A DNA stretch of 64,000 nucleotides from JTS-RE37 sp963756115. GTDB taxonomy: Bacteria; Bacteroidota; Bacteroidia; Flavobacteriales; Flavobacteriaceae. Position numbers and translations under genes: made by a program. The stretch lies in assembly GCA_963756115.1 (NCBI GenBank), contig CAVWMN010000010.1, positions 496,001 through 560,000 on the forward strand, read 5' to 3'. Under the pieces are notes generated by a model. The model worked only from the letters and a program-made list of their open reading frames with translations. It did no database searches and was not told the DNA's origin. Shown piece by piece: positions 26,881-35,279 of the stretch (the stretch's first letter is position 1; the number at the start of each line of letters is the position of its first letter).

Positions 26881-27582
26881 TTAGGTAGTTGAAATTTCCC
26901 CATAAGCGTGGATTTTTTGACAAATGACCCGTAAGGTGCCCTCCAGGTCCCCGGTGGCTGTTTTAAATGCCTCGCTGTCAATGGTCAGCGGTGCCCCCAG
27001 GACCACCAGTGGCGCCCCGAATTCCGGACAGCGGATAGCCTGTTCCAGGGATAAGCCGCCTACAGCCTGCACCGGGATTTTCACCGCTGCTACCACGTCC
27101 CGCAATTGGTCCAGCGGACTAGGCATGGGATTCCCCCTGGCTGCAATACCGCGGCGCTCGTCATACCCTATATGGTGGATAATATAATCACAGCCCAGTT
27201 CTTCTAGGCGTTTGGAGGCGCCTACCATATCCGGGCACCCGAGATTGTCTCCCATAACCCTGACCCCAAAATCCTTTCCGGCCTGAACCACAACTTTTAT
27301 CGTTTCTTCGTGTGCCCTCGCCATCACCACTACATGAGTTGCACCAGCTTTGGCCATCATCTCAGTTTCCAGGTAACCGCCATCCATGGTTTTCAGATCC
27401 GCCACTATGGGTACCCCGGGAAATGCTTCCCGCAGCTTCCGCACCCCGTGCAATCCTTCTGCCAGGATCAATGGCGTACCTGCTTCCAGCCAATCCACAC
27501 CGGCACGAATGGCAACTTTGGCTGTGTCGAGGGCTTCTTTAATATTCGTGAGATCCAGGGAAATTTGTACAATAGGTTTCAT
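26881..27582 (-). CDS. HPS/KGPDC-type orotidine-decarboxylase-suprafamily enzyme
   Basis: 233 residues. TIM barrel with the suprafamily signature D-x-K-x-x-D in VADLKTMDGGYLE. Members are 3-hexulose-6-phosphate synthase (formaldehyde + ribulose-5-P) and 3-keto-L-gulonate-6-P decarboxylase (UlaD). IIHHIGYDERRG and AVGGLSLEQA shape the phosphate site. No isomerase (HPI) or kinase is present, so formaldehyde fixation is unlikely; decarboxylation or aldol cleavage of a beta-keto sugar acid made by the adjacent dehydrogenases fits better. Second gene of the operon. Confidence 0.83.
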   Translation of the reverse strand: MKPIVQISLDLTNIKEALDTAKVAIRAGVDWLEAGTPLILAEGLHGVRKLREAFPGVPIVADLKTMDGGYLETEMMAKAGATHVVVMARAHEETIKVVVQAGKDFGVRVMGDNLGCPDMVGASKRLEELGCDYIIHHIGYDERRGIAARGNPMPSPLDQLRDVVAAVKIPVQAVGGLSLEQAIRCPEFGAPLVVLGAPLTIDSEAFKTATGDLEGTLRVICQKIHAYGEISTT

Positions 27583-27664
27583 AGGGTCTATAGCTTATAA
27601 ATATATGCTTTTTAAAGGTGGGCGGTGAATTGAAATGCCGGATACAGTGAAAACAAAACCAGTG

Positions 27665-28483
27665 CTATTTAACGCTGGTCGGGAGTTTTTTAATCAGGAT
27701 ATTCCGGAATTCCACTTTCATGGGAGGGCCCACATGAACCTGAATCCCCAGCAACCCACTGTCAGTTCGGTTTACGGTGTCATTATCAACTACCTCGCTC
27801 ATCAGAATATCATTGATATAATGCTGCATGCGGTTCCCTTTCACCACAAGGTGGCACCTGTTCCATCCCTCGGTGTTAATGCTGTCTTTTAAAGAATCCC
27901 GATCCCCAAGGGTTTCCAGGATTTCCCGGTATTTCCAGGCATTATTTTCCACTCCGGCCCGCAGGGATCCTGGGGTATCCGCATCTGGTTGTGTTTGAAC
28001 ACTGGCCCGTTCCCCCCGGTATGCAAGGGTTGTTCGCTTTCGTTCTTCATAATTCTGTCCTGTGTACATCCGCCGCCCATCGATATCCGCCTGGTAGCCC
28101 CGCAAGGCAAACGGGATGCTGTCTACCGGTTCACTCCGGTAATTGATTCCGCTGTTACCAGCCTCAGAGATGCGGAACTCCAGCTTGAGTTCAAAATCCG
28201 AAGGTTTTCCACCCTGCCATATAATAAAGGTATTATTCGTTAAAACAGTTTCCGGCCGCACCTCGCCGACAAGGTTTCCATCTTCCACGCTCCAATAGCG
28301 CGTATCTCCCTCCCAACCGGAAAGGTTTTCACCGTCGAATATCCTGACAAACCCCTGGGTTGTATCCTGTAACATGCTTAGATTTCCCGGAGCCGGATGG
28401 TTTTTGTTTTTACAGGATGCCCCCGGAAACAGCAAAAGAAGGAATAGTAAAACAAGAAACAAGGTGGAATGAGAATGTACCAT
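27665..28483 (-). CDS. DUF1080 lipoprotein, first gene of the sugar operon
   Basis: 272 residues. A long hydrophobic leader ends in FPGASC, a good lipobox, so the protein is membrane-anchored. The mature part is a DUF1080 (3-keto-disaccharide hydrolase) domain: FVRIFDGENLSGWEGD, SGINYRSEPV and, near the end, GLLGIQVHVGPPMKVEFRNI. It probably binds or hydrolyses a keto-glycoside outside the cytoplasmic membrane and feeds the enzymes encoded downstream. An 82-bp gap separates it from the HPS-like gene. It is divergent from the DUF4242-AraC regulator, 243 bp away. Confidence 0.85.
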   Translation of the reverse strand: MVHSHSTLFLVLLFLLLLFPGASCKNKNHPAPGNLSMLQDTTQGFVRIFDGENLSGWEGDTRYWSVEDGNLVGEVRPETVLTNNTFIIWQGGKPSDFELKLEFRISEAGNSGINYRSEPVDSIPFALRGYQADIDGRRMYTGQNYEERKRTTLAYRGERASVQTQPDADTPGSLRAGVENNAWKYREILETLGDRDSLKDSINTEGWNRCHLVVKGNRMQHYINDILMSEVVDNDTVNRTDSGLLGIQVHVGPPMKVEFRNILIKKLPTSVK

Positions 28484-28726
28484 ATATGCGATGTTGGCCT
28501 GGAAAGCATATTCCGAGGGGTGCCACTAAAATAAACAAAAGATCCTTTGGGTTCTTTCAAAATTGCCCGATGAATCGTAATTTTGAATTCATGTTTCACC
28601 AAAGGTTATACCGGCTCCAGGTTGTCAAGTGATGCACACGAATCTTGATCCCCGGACATGGGTAGGGGGGAGGTTAATTACCTGACTGGTTTTTATTCAT
28701 TACATTACACTACATAAAATGAAACT

Positions 28727-29824
28727 ATGCCAATATTCATGGACCGACATGATGTCTCGGAGGAAGTTACCGCGGAACATGTAGCGCAATTACACCAACA
28801 GGACCTGAAGATCCAGCATAACTTTAATTGCAAAGGGCTGACCTATTGGTTTGATGATAACCGCAAGACTGCGTTTTGTCTGGTGGAAGCCCCGGATATG
28901 GACGCTATTAAAAAGATGCATGACAAGGCACACGGACAGGTCCCCCATCGTATCATAGAAGTTGATAACGCAGTGGTGGAATCCTTCCTGGGGCGAATAG
29001 AAGATCCAGAGAAATCAAAGAATACAGAGCTGAACATCATCAACGACCCGGCCTTCAGGACCATCATGGTAACCCGGATCATACCCAAATCCCTTCTTCA
29101 TACTACCAACGGGCGATTCCAGGCGAGCCTGAATGCGAGCAGTGAGCGGATTGCCAATACCATAAACTTCTATAAGGGCCGGATCGTAAAACAAAAACAT
29201 AATTATTTCCTTAGTTCATTTGATTCTGTGAGCAATGCTGTTGTTTGCGCAAAAACGATCCAGGTCAACCATAATGCCCTTCCAACGGATATTATACTTA
29301 AAACAGGCTTGAGTGCAGGCGTCCCTGTCACTGAAAAAGAGGGCTTGTTTGAAGAAACCATCAAAATGGCAGACCGGCTCTGTAAGGCGGTTAAAGGCAG
29401 TATAGTCACTTCCGGGGATGTAAAGGACCTGTATGAAAGTGAAAACAGGAACAGTCCCATTGATTCAAAATTATTTCGAACCCTGGAGCGGGATGAAGAG
29501 CATTTCCTGGAATTGCTAATGGACTATACGGACAAGGAATGGCAGAATACCAGCCTGAATGCAACTGAATTCAGCCAGCGCCTTGGGTTTAGCAAAACCC
29601 AGCTGTACCGAAAAATGATTGCGATCACCGGCCGCTCACCCCATAGCTTTATGATGGAATACAGGCTTATCAAAGCGCTCTCATTATTAAAGCAGAAGCA
29701 TAAGAATATTTCTGAGATAGCGTTTGAAACCGGATTTAACAGCCCGGCATACTTTTCAAAATGTTTTGAAAAATTGTTCAGCTTACTCCCTTCTGCTTAC
29801 ATCCGCCAATTATCCCGAAACTGA
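28727..29824 (+). CDS. DUF4242 / dead cyclase / AraC-HTH three-part regulator
   Basis: 365 residues in three domains. Residues 1-90 are DUF4242 (FMDRHDV...LTYWFDD...FCLVEAPDMDA...KAHGQ), a ferredoxin-like fold reported to bind nickel in one Streptomyces member. Residues about 110-240 follow the class III cyclase pattern (KGRIVKQKHNYFLSSFDS, AVVCAKTIQ, KTGLSAGVPV, MADRLCKAV), but both metal aspartates are replaced (TIMVTRII; QKHNY), so it should be inactive. Residues 268-362 are an AraC HTH. It probably senses a ligand and controls the flavin oxidase/cupin pair downstream, the divergent sugar operon, or both. Confidence 0.85.
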   Translation: MPIFMDRHDVSEEVTAEHVAQLHQQDLKIQHNFNCKGLTYWFDDNRKTAFCLVEAPDMDAIKKMHDKAHGQVPHRIIEVDNAVVESFLGRIEDPEKSKNTELNIINDPAFRTIMVTRIIPKSLLHTTNGRFQASLNASSERIANTINFYKGRIVKQKHNYFLSSFDSVSNAVVCAKTIQVNHNALPTDIILKTGLSAGVPVTEKEGLFEETIKMADRLCKAVKGSIVTSGDVKDLYESENRNSPIDSKLFRTLERDEEHFLELLMDYTDKEWQNTSLNATEFSQRLGFSKTQLYRKMIAITGRSPHSFMMEYRLIKALSLLKQKHKNISEIAFETGFNSPAYFSKCFEKLFSLLPSAYIRQLSRN

Positions 29825-29910
29825 CTGCTTATCACCTAAGCAACGCTTCCCCTGCATAAAATGTATACTTATTTGGATGAAATGTGCCATTTCGGGTACC
29901 CCTGCTTCTT

Positions 29911-29918
29911 TAATTTTG
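29911..29918 (+). promoter_or_regulatory. -7 box (TAATTTTG) of the flavin oxidase gene
   Basis: Exact TAnnTTTG match 27 bases before the ATG at 29945. It shows that the oxidase has its own promoter and is not simply read through from the regulator. Confidence 0.5.
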
Positions 29919-29944
29919 AGTATAACAATTAAATCAACAAAACA

Positions 29945-31339
29945 ATGGAAGCAGCTGTTAAGGCGGTAAACGTGGAGAAATTAGCATCCCTGGCCGGCAC
30001 GCTCAGGGGGAAACTGGTAATGCCTGATGACCCCGAATATGAAGAAAAATGCAAGGTATACAACGGGATGATCAAAAAACATCCTGGTATGTTCGTACTA
30101 TGTGCGGATGTAGCAGACGTCATGGCAGCCGTGAATTTTGGGAGGGAAAACAACCTCCTGATAGCCGTAAGGGGTGGCGGGCATAACGGCGGGGGACTGG
30201 GGCTATGCGATGACGGCATGGTCATTGACCTTTCCGGATTGAAATCCGTTCGAGTGAACACATCGGATAATACGGTCCGGGTTGGAGGCGGCAACCTATG
30301 GGGGGAAGTGGACCACGCGACCCATCCATTCGGACTTGCCATCCCGGCAGGGATTATTTCCACCACAGGGGTTGGCGGACTTACACTCGGGGGAGGAATT
30401 GGGTATTTATCCCGAAAATATGGCCTTACCATAGATAATTTACTGGAAGCCGACATGGTATTGGCCGATGGGTCGTTTGTAACGGTCAATTCAAACCAGC
30501 ATGCCGATCTGTTTTGGGCGATTCGCGGCGGCGGCGGCAACTTTGGTATCGTTACCTCTTTTAAATTCCAGGCCCATCCGGTAAAAATGATCTATGGCGG
30601 CCCAACCCTTTGGCCTATAGAAAAGACTGAGGAGATCATGAAATGGTACGATGAACTGATCCGAAACGCACCGGAAGACCTCAATGGGTTTATAGCCACC
30701 ATGGTCATCCCGGGCCCGCCATTTCCCGAAGCCCTGCATCATAAGCAATTTTGTGGAATAGTCTGGTGCTATACCGGTCCGGCTGCTCAGGCGGAAGAAG
30801 TGTTTAAACCCATCCGTGCCATGCAGCCTGTATTCGAACATGTCGGAGAAATGCCATATCCTTCCCTGCAATCACTGTTTGACGGATTATTACCAAAAGG
30901 GCTGCAGTGGTACTGGCGGGCCGACTTTTTTAACGAGTTGGGGCCAGAGGTACGAAAGGAACATTTAAAATATGGCTCAGCAATTCCTACCCCTTTATCC
31001 CAGATGCATCTCTATCCCATTACAGGTGCTGCTGCAAGGGTAGGCGCGGAAGAAACAGCCTGGGCCTACCGGGATGCCAACTATTCAGGGGTCATAGTAG
31101 GAGTGGACCCCGACCCGGCGAATGCCTCCCTGATCACCTCCTGGTGCAAATCGTATTGGGAAGCCCTGCATCCCTATTCCTCCGGTGGGGCCTACTCAAA
31201 TTTTATGATGGATGACGAAGGACAGGAGCGGGTGAAGGCCAGTTACCGCCACAATTATAAGCGACTCGCAGCCATAAAGGCAAGTCACGACCCGAAAAAT
31301 TTGTTTCGGGTGAACCAGAATATTAAACCAATTAAATAA
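29945..31339 (+). CDS. FAD-linked oxidase, berberine-bridge-like
   Basis: 464 residues. PCMH-type FAD domain at about 45-215 with RGGGHNGGG, where His80 is the expected 8-alpha-histidyl FAD link, and GGGIGYLSRKYGLTIDNL, which lacks the second (cysteinyl) link of true berberine bridge enzymes. The C-terminal BBE segment is SYRHNYKRLAAIKASHDPKNLFRVNQN. Such enzymes oxidise sugars, alcohols or aromatic heterocycles with O2 and release peroxide. There is no signal peptide, so it is cytosolic. The cupin gene follows after 16 bp. Confidence 0.88.
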   Translation: MEAAVKAVNVEKLASLAGTLRGKLVMPDDPEYEEKCKVYNGMIKKHPGMFVLCADVADVMAAVNFGRENNLLIAVRGGGHNGGGLGLCDDGMVIDLSGLKSVRVNTSDNTVRVGGGNLWGEVDHATHPFGLAIPAGIISTTGVGGLTLGGGIGYLSRKYGLTIDNLLEADMVLADGSFVTVNSNQHADLFWAIRGGGGNFGIVTSFKFQAHPVKMIYGGPTLWPIEKTEEIMKWYDELIRNAPEDLNGFIATMVIPGPPFPEALHHKQFCGIVWCYTGPAAQAEEVFKPIRAMQPVFEHVGEMPYPSLQSLFDGLLPKGLQWYWRADFFNELGPEVRKEHLKYGSAIPTPLSQMHLYPITGAAARVGAEETAWAYRDANYSGVIVGVDPDPANASLITSWCKSYWEALHPYSSGGAYSNFMMDDEGQERVKASYRHNYKRLAAIKASHDPKNLFRVNQNIKPIK

Positions 31340-31355
31340 CACTAATCCTATAATT

Positions 31356-31838
31356 ATGAAACGACAAAAAATTAGCTCCGCTTTAAAGCAGGCAGTGATA
31401 CTATCAACATTGGGTTGGGGCTGCGCGATGAGCGCACAGGGTCCCGTGGAAAATGCAGCAGAAATGTCTGTTGTAAAGACCGCTGATGACGCGGATCTAA
31501 ATTGGGGGCCATGTCCGCCATTCATGCCGGGGGGATGTGCCATTGCCGTACTGCACGGTAACCCTGCAGCGCCTAATTCCGATATATTATTCAAAGTGGA
31601 GCCCAACACGGACATCCCTAATCACAGGCATACCTCTGCTGAACGGATGATCCTGGTTTCCGGTGAAATGGTTGTAACGTATGAAGGGGAACAATCACAA
31701 ACAATGAAAGCGGGTTCCTATGCATTCGGACCCGCAGATAAACCCCATACCGCCAGGTGCGGGGATGCAGGCCCCTGTATTCTTTACATAGCATTTACAG
31801 AACCGCTGGACGCATTTCCGGTGGTTTCAGGGAATTGA
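31356..31838 (+). CDS. Exported cupin-domain protein
   Basis: 160 residues. Signal peptide about 1-27 (SAQ end). One cupin barrel with PNTDIPNHRHTSAERMILVSGEM and, in the second motif, GPADKPHTARCG, giving three histidines and a glutamate for a metal ion. Three cysteines around GPCPPFMPGGC and two in ARCGDAGPC could form disulfides. Co-transcribed with the flavin oxidase (16 bp). Function unknown; a metal-dependent oxygenase or a sensor-like binding protein are both possible. Confidence 0.82.
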   Translation: MKRQKISSALKQAVILSTLGWGCAMSAQGPVENAAEMSVVKTADDADLNWGPCPPFMPGGCAIAVLHGNPAAPNSDILFKVEPNTDIPNHRHTSAERMILVSGEMVVTYEGEQSQTMKAGSYAFGPADKPHTARCGDAGPCILYIAFTEPLDAFPVVSGN

Positions 31839-31865
31839 GGAATCTTAACAACAATAGCCAAGGGT

Positions 31866-31899
31866 ATCCCGGGAGATTTCTATCCCGGGATATTTTTTT
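31866..31899 (+). terminator. Rho-independent terminator after the cupin gene
   Basis: A perfect 9-bp stem ATCCCGGGA (31866-31874) / TCCCGGGAT (31883-31891), then a run of seven T (31893-31899). It ends the oxidase-cupin transcript. Confidence 0.85.
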
Positions 31900-31900
31900 A

Positions 31901-31975
31901 ATGAACTTTACCTGCTTTACCTGTCCCGGAACTTCCCATGAATTTGAAGTAGGTAACTGCCCATACTGCATGTAA
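31901..31975 (+). CDS. Possible 24-residue CxxC...CxxC miniprotein
   Basis: ATG one base after the terminator T-run, 24 codons. It has FTCFTCPG, then a short spacer, then VGNCPYCM. The paired CxxC motifs and the GNCPYCM ending resemble the YTCPMHPE...GSCPICGM metal-binding modules of the copper ATPase at 39814. It could be a zinc-ribbon miniprotein or the relic of a larger gene. No promoter is evident. Too short to be sure. Confidence 0.35.
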   Translation: MNFTCFTCPGTSHEFEVGNCPYCM

Positions 31976-32280
31976 ATAGCTTTATAATAGCTGTCTGTAA
32001 ACGGGATATGAAAGGCGGTTCGGTAATTAAACCCGGAGCTTCGGACAGGGAGATGGCACTTTCGCAAAAAAATCAGGATTTCTGAAAGCCTAAATAGCTA
32101 TCTTGAAGATACCGGAGCAGTTCGCTTTGCGGAATGAATTTAACGAAAGGTAATGAACAGGCCGATAAAGCTGAATTATCAGGATTAAACCCATCCGCTA
32201 TAAAAAAATATGTAAATTAAAGCGTAAATCGAGAAAACCTGGTCCGGGCAAACTGATTCGCTAACCACAAAAAGACACTC
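31976..32280. other. Intergenic region with short ORF debris
   Basis: About 300 bp with no convincing gene. It holds short plus-strand ORFs (MKGGSVIKPGASDRE..., 26 codons, near 32008; MNLTKGNEQADKAEL..., 28 codons, ending at 32220) that could be remains of a decayed gene. No promoter consensus is seen ahead of the gene at 32281. Confidence 0.4.
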
Positions 32281-32751
32281 ATGAAACCAAAAACACGTGT
32301 TCCAAACCTCCTTTTCATCATTTTAGCAGCCTGTAGTATTTCCCTTTTTGCACAGGAAACACATACAATTACCCTATACGTGAATACTGCAGAAATAAGC
32401 AACCAGGATACCAATGCCTTCTGCAATTTTGGACAAGGTGGGGATATCCCGAATGAAGAATTTACAATAAACGTGAGAAACCTGGACACTGTTGTCTGGG
32501 AAGGGGTTTCCACCTCCTCAACTGATGATGAGGTGTTGGTCAATGCAATCAACCACGAGGGGGGAAAGAATGTTTTTGATAAAAATGTGTTGAAGGACAC
32601 CCGGGATAACCCGGGGGTGGTTCAGGGCCAGGTTGTAAATGGGGAGGTCGGCGACGAGCAAAAATATAAGATATCTTTTAAGGTAACGAATAACGGGAAC
32701 AGCAGGAACGGTACCTTCCACATTGACCCTAAGATCAAAGTAACAAATTAG
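32281..32751 (+). CDS. Small exported AidA/PixA-like protein A of the cyclase module
   Basis: 156 residues. Signal peptide about 1-25 (SISLFAQ). The mature part is short beta-strands: THTITLYVNTAEI, DTVVWEG, YKISFKVTNNG, and a C-terminal GTFHIDPKIKVTN. It shares the overall plan and the ending (V/I)DPK(L/I) with the proteins at 34839 and 35587. The same plan (an initial V-x-I-x-V-D/N strand, a V-x-W strand in the middle, a final G-Y/F-x-(W/I)-DP) is that of the AidA/PixA inclusion-body family, which is my best guess. It lies 28 bp before a TPR adenylate cyclase, probably in one operon, and may be its periplasmic partner. Function untested. Confidence 0.7.
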   Translation: MKPKTRVPNLLFIILAACSISLFAQETHTITLYVNTAEISNQDTNAFCNFGQGGDIPNEEFTINVRNLDTVVWEGVSTSSTDDEVLVNAINHEGGKNVFDKNVLKDTRDNPGVVQGQVVNGEVGDEQKYKISFKVTNNGNSRNGTFHIDPKIKVTN

Positions 32752-32779
32752 ATTTTTAAATAACGGTTTTTTAATCCTG

Positions 32780-34618
32780 ATGGGAAACTATTTTGAGGCA
32801 CTGCCACCAGGCATACAAAAAGCCTTCCTTACACTGGGCTTTTTTTTTATTGTATGTGGTGGCGCCTATGCCCAAAATCAGCGTATTGCCGACAGCCTCG
32901 AAAATGTTTATGCCAGGGGCGGTTTTGATGAAAAGGACCGACTAGAAATTTTAAAAGCGCTGGCATTCAACCATACAAATCCTGAGTTGGGGTTGAAATA
33001 CAGTGAAGAATTGCTCCGGAGGGCCCAAATCCTCGATTCCACAAATTATATCCTTGCTGCATGGCTGCAAAAGGGCAATGCCCTGAAATTAAAAGGGGAT
33101 CTGAGCAACGCCCTGAAAAGCTACTTTTCCGGTGTGAAAATAGCCATGGACACCGGCCGTACCAGAAGCCTTGGCCTGCTGTATAATTCCATTGCCGGTG
33201 TTTATTCGGTGATGGGAAATTCCAATAACACGATCCGTTACTACCTGGAGGCAATCACAATTTTGGAAGAGGAACAGGATTCTGCCAATTACGCTTCGGC
33301 ACTCTTTAATTTGGGAGATGAATATGTAAACCTGGCCAAGCCGGATTCAGCCCTCCTCTTTTTAAAACCCTCTGGCGATATTTTTAAAGCCTTGGATCAT
33401 AAATCGGGTCTTGCCTATACCCTGGGAGATACAGGAATTGCATATGCCCAAAAAGGCATGCAGCTGCAGGCTGAAAAGTACATGATGGAGGCGATCGCGA
33501 TGCTTACCGGCATGGGTGATTACTATCCCATATCAGTCTATTTAACGTATATGTCTGATATCTATGCCGTACGAAAGGACTGGGATAGCGCATTCGAATA
33601 TGCCCGCAGAAGCCTGGACCTGGCCAGGCAGTATAACCTGAAAGAGCAGATCAGTGACGCTAACCTGAAACTGTCCGAACTCAATGAGCAATACGGGGAT
33701 TATCAAAAATCGCTCGGGTATTTCAAAGACTATATCCTTTACCGGGACAGCCTAAAAAACATCAAGGCAGTACAGGAAATGGCAGACATCCGGGCCGATT
33801 TTGAAGTTTCCCAAAAACAGATGGAAGTCGATTTAGGGGAATTGCGTAACAAACGGCAGCGGATCGTGATCTTTGGTACTGGCATTACGCTGATCCTTGT
33901 GGTGATCCTGGCGCTGGTAGCACTGAACCGCACGAAATTTATAAGCAGGACCAACCGCATTATTGCACAGGAAAAGCAACGTTCCGAGAGCCTGCTTTTG
34001 AATATCCTTCCGGAAGAAACTGCCATCGAATTAAAGGAAAAGGGCAAGGTTCAGGCCAAAAAATTTGAATCTGTCACTGTTCTGTTTACCGACTTTGAAG
34101 GCTTTACCCACTCATCAGAAGACCTGTCCCCGGAGGAACTGGTGGAAGGAGTTGATTTTTATTATTCCAGGTTCGATGAGATCATAGAGAAATATGGCCT
34201 CGAAAAGATAAAAACAATCGGGGATTCCTATATGTGTGCCGGGGGATTGCCGTTTCCTACGGAGGACCATGCGTTGCAGATTATCCGGGCGGCCCTCGAG
34301 ATCAGGGAATTTGTGGAGGAATCCAAAAGCCAGGCTTCTGCCAGCCAGGCACGGTTTGATATCCGGATCGGTATCAATTCCGGACCCGTGGTGGCCGGGG
34401 TAGTAGGAAAGAAGAAATTTGCCTATGATATCTGGGGTGACACGGTAAATGTGGCGTCCCGGATGGAATCCATGTCTGCCGCCGGCAAAATAAATATCTC
34501 TGAGAATACGTATGCGTTGGTGCAGGATGCCTTTGAGGTGGAATACCGGGGGAAAATAGCCGTAAAGAATAAGGGGATGATGAAGATGTATTATGTGAAC
34601 GGGGTAAAAATTGTCTAA
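32780..34618 (+). CDS. Membrane-anchored TPR adenylate cyclase 1
   Basis: 612 residues. A signal/anchor (about 12-32), then some seven TPR repeats (35-325) predicted in the periplasm, a coiled coil (325-360), one membrane helix (362-383), a linker (LLNILPEETAIELKEKG) and a class III cyclase domain (425-600). All active-site residues are visible: metal Asp438 and Asp482, adenine-specifying Lys478 (KIKTIGD) and Asp550 (AYDIWGD), and transition-state Asn557 and Arg561. Lys plus Asp point to ATP, so it should make cAMP. It follows the small exported protein A by 28 bp. It is a paralogue of the cyclase at 36209. Confidence 0.9.
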   Translation: MGNYFEALPPGIQKAFLTLGFFFIVCGGAYAQNQRIADSLENVYARGGFDEKDRLEILKALAFNHTNPELGLKYSEELLRRAQILDSTNYILAAWLQKGNALKLKGDLSNALKSYFSGVKIAMDTGRTRSLGLLYNSIAGVYSVMGNSNNTIRYYLEAITILEEEQDSANYASALFNLGDEYVNLAKPDSALLFLKPSGDIFKALDHKSGLAYTLGDTGIAYAQKGMQLQAEKYMMEAIAMLTGMGDYYPISVYLTYMSDIYAVRKDWDSAFEYARRSLDLARQYNLKEQISDANLKLSELNEQYGDYQKSLGYFKDYILYRDSLKNIKAVQEMADIRADFEVSQKQMEVDLGELRNKRQRIVIFGTGITLILVVILALVALNRTKFISRTNRIIAQEKQRSESLLLNILPEETAIELKEKGKVQAKKFESVTVLFTDFEGFTHSSEDLSPEELVEGVDFYYSRFDEIIEKYGLEKIKTIGDSYMCAGGLPFPTEDHALQIIRAALEIREFVEESKSQASASQARFDIRIGINSGPVVAGVVGKKKFAYDIWGDTVNVASRMESMSAAGKINISENTYALVQDAFEVEYRGKIAVKNKGMMKMYYVNGVKIV

Positions 34619-34661
34619 AATTCCGTAAGATGCAGTGATACAATGGGAAGTAAACAGTGAG

Positions 34662-34683
34662 GGAAATGTTAAAATTTCCTTTT
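34662..34683 (+). terminator. Weak terminator after cyclase 1
   Basis: Stem GGAAAT (34662-34667) / ATTTCC (34674-34679) followed by TTTT. A short stem, so tentative; it would split the region into two transcripts (A plus cyclase 1; B, C and cyclase 2). Confidence 0.4.
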
Positions 34684-34838
34684 AAAGTACGTTGAAATTA
34701 ACTACATTAATATCCCATTTAAGGTACAGATGGGTTTTGCCAGGCCTTCCCCCGCAACCATACCCCGCTGAATAAAGCTATTTTCCGATTATAATAAAAT
34801 TTTAAAAACTTACAGTATTCATAATAATTGTCTGAATA

Positions 34839-35279
34839 ATGGCCAAACCTGTAGAAATAACGATTAAAGTAAATGCTTCAGCCTTGTGTCCGTTGAGTGC
34901 ATTGGATGATGAGGTACTAGCAGCAAACAATGACATGTCAGATGATAATAATGGCTGCAGCCCTGGAGGCAGAAAGAATAAGGATTTTCAGTCGGTTGTT
35001 TATGTTGGAAAGACGGTCACGTGGATTCCTGCAGTTAAAGGTGCTAATCCCCAAGATCGATACACCGTTAAAATTAAGGAAATAAAATTTAAATCGGGCA
35101 CCAATATTTTTGGGTATGATCCATTGACGCCGGTAGCAGGTGGAGTTACAGCACAGGTATTACCTGATTCCAAACTCAACAATACATTATACGAATATAC
35201 GATTCATGTTGAGGTCTATGATGATGGTACACTATGCCATGAATATCCAGTGGATCCCAAACTTCAGGCCAATACCTGA
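34839..35279 (+). CDS. AidA/PixA-like protein B, no signal peptide
   Basis: 146 residues. Opens directly with VEITIKVNASALCPL and shows KDFQSVVYVGKTVTWIP, YTVKIKEIKFKSGTNIFG, YEYTIHVEVYDDG and the ending YPVDPKLQANT. It aligns along its length with the proteins at 32281 and 35587 but has no leader, so it is cytoplasmic or leaves by another route. Three cysteines (ALCPL, NGCSP, TLCHE). Base composition is A/T-rich compared with the neighbouring enzymes. Function unknown; see the cyclase modules on both sides. Confidence 0.7.
   Translation: MAKPVEITIKVNASALCPLSALDDEVLAANNDMSDDNNGCSPGGRKNKDFQSVVYVGKTVTWIPAVKGANPQDRYTVKIKEIKFKSGTNIFGYDPLTPVAGGVTAQVLPDSKLNNTLYEYTIHVEVYDDGTLCHEYPVDPKLQANT

Noticed and set aside
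26881..27582. Formaldehyde-fixing RuMP pathway
   Set aside because: There is no 6-phospho-3-hexuloisomerase or methanol/formaldehyde gene nearby; the dehydrogenases and epimerase fit a sugar-acid route better.
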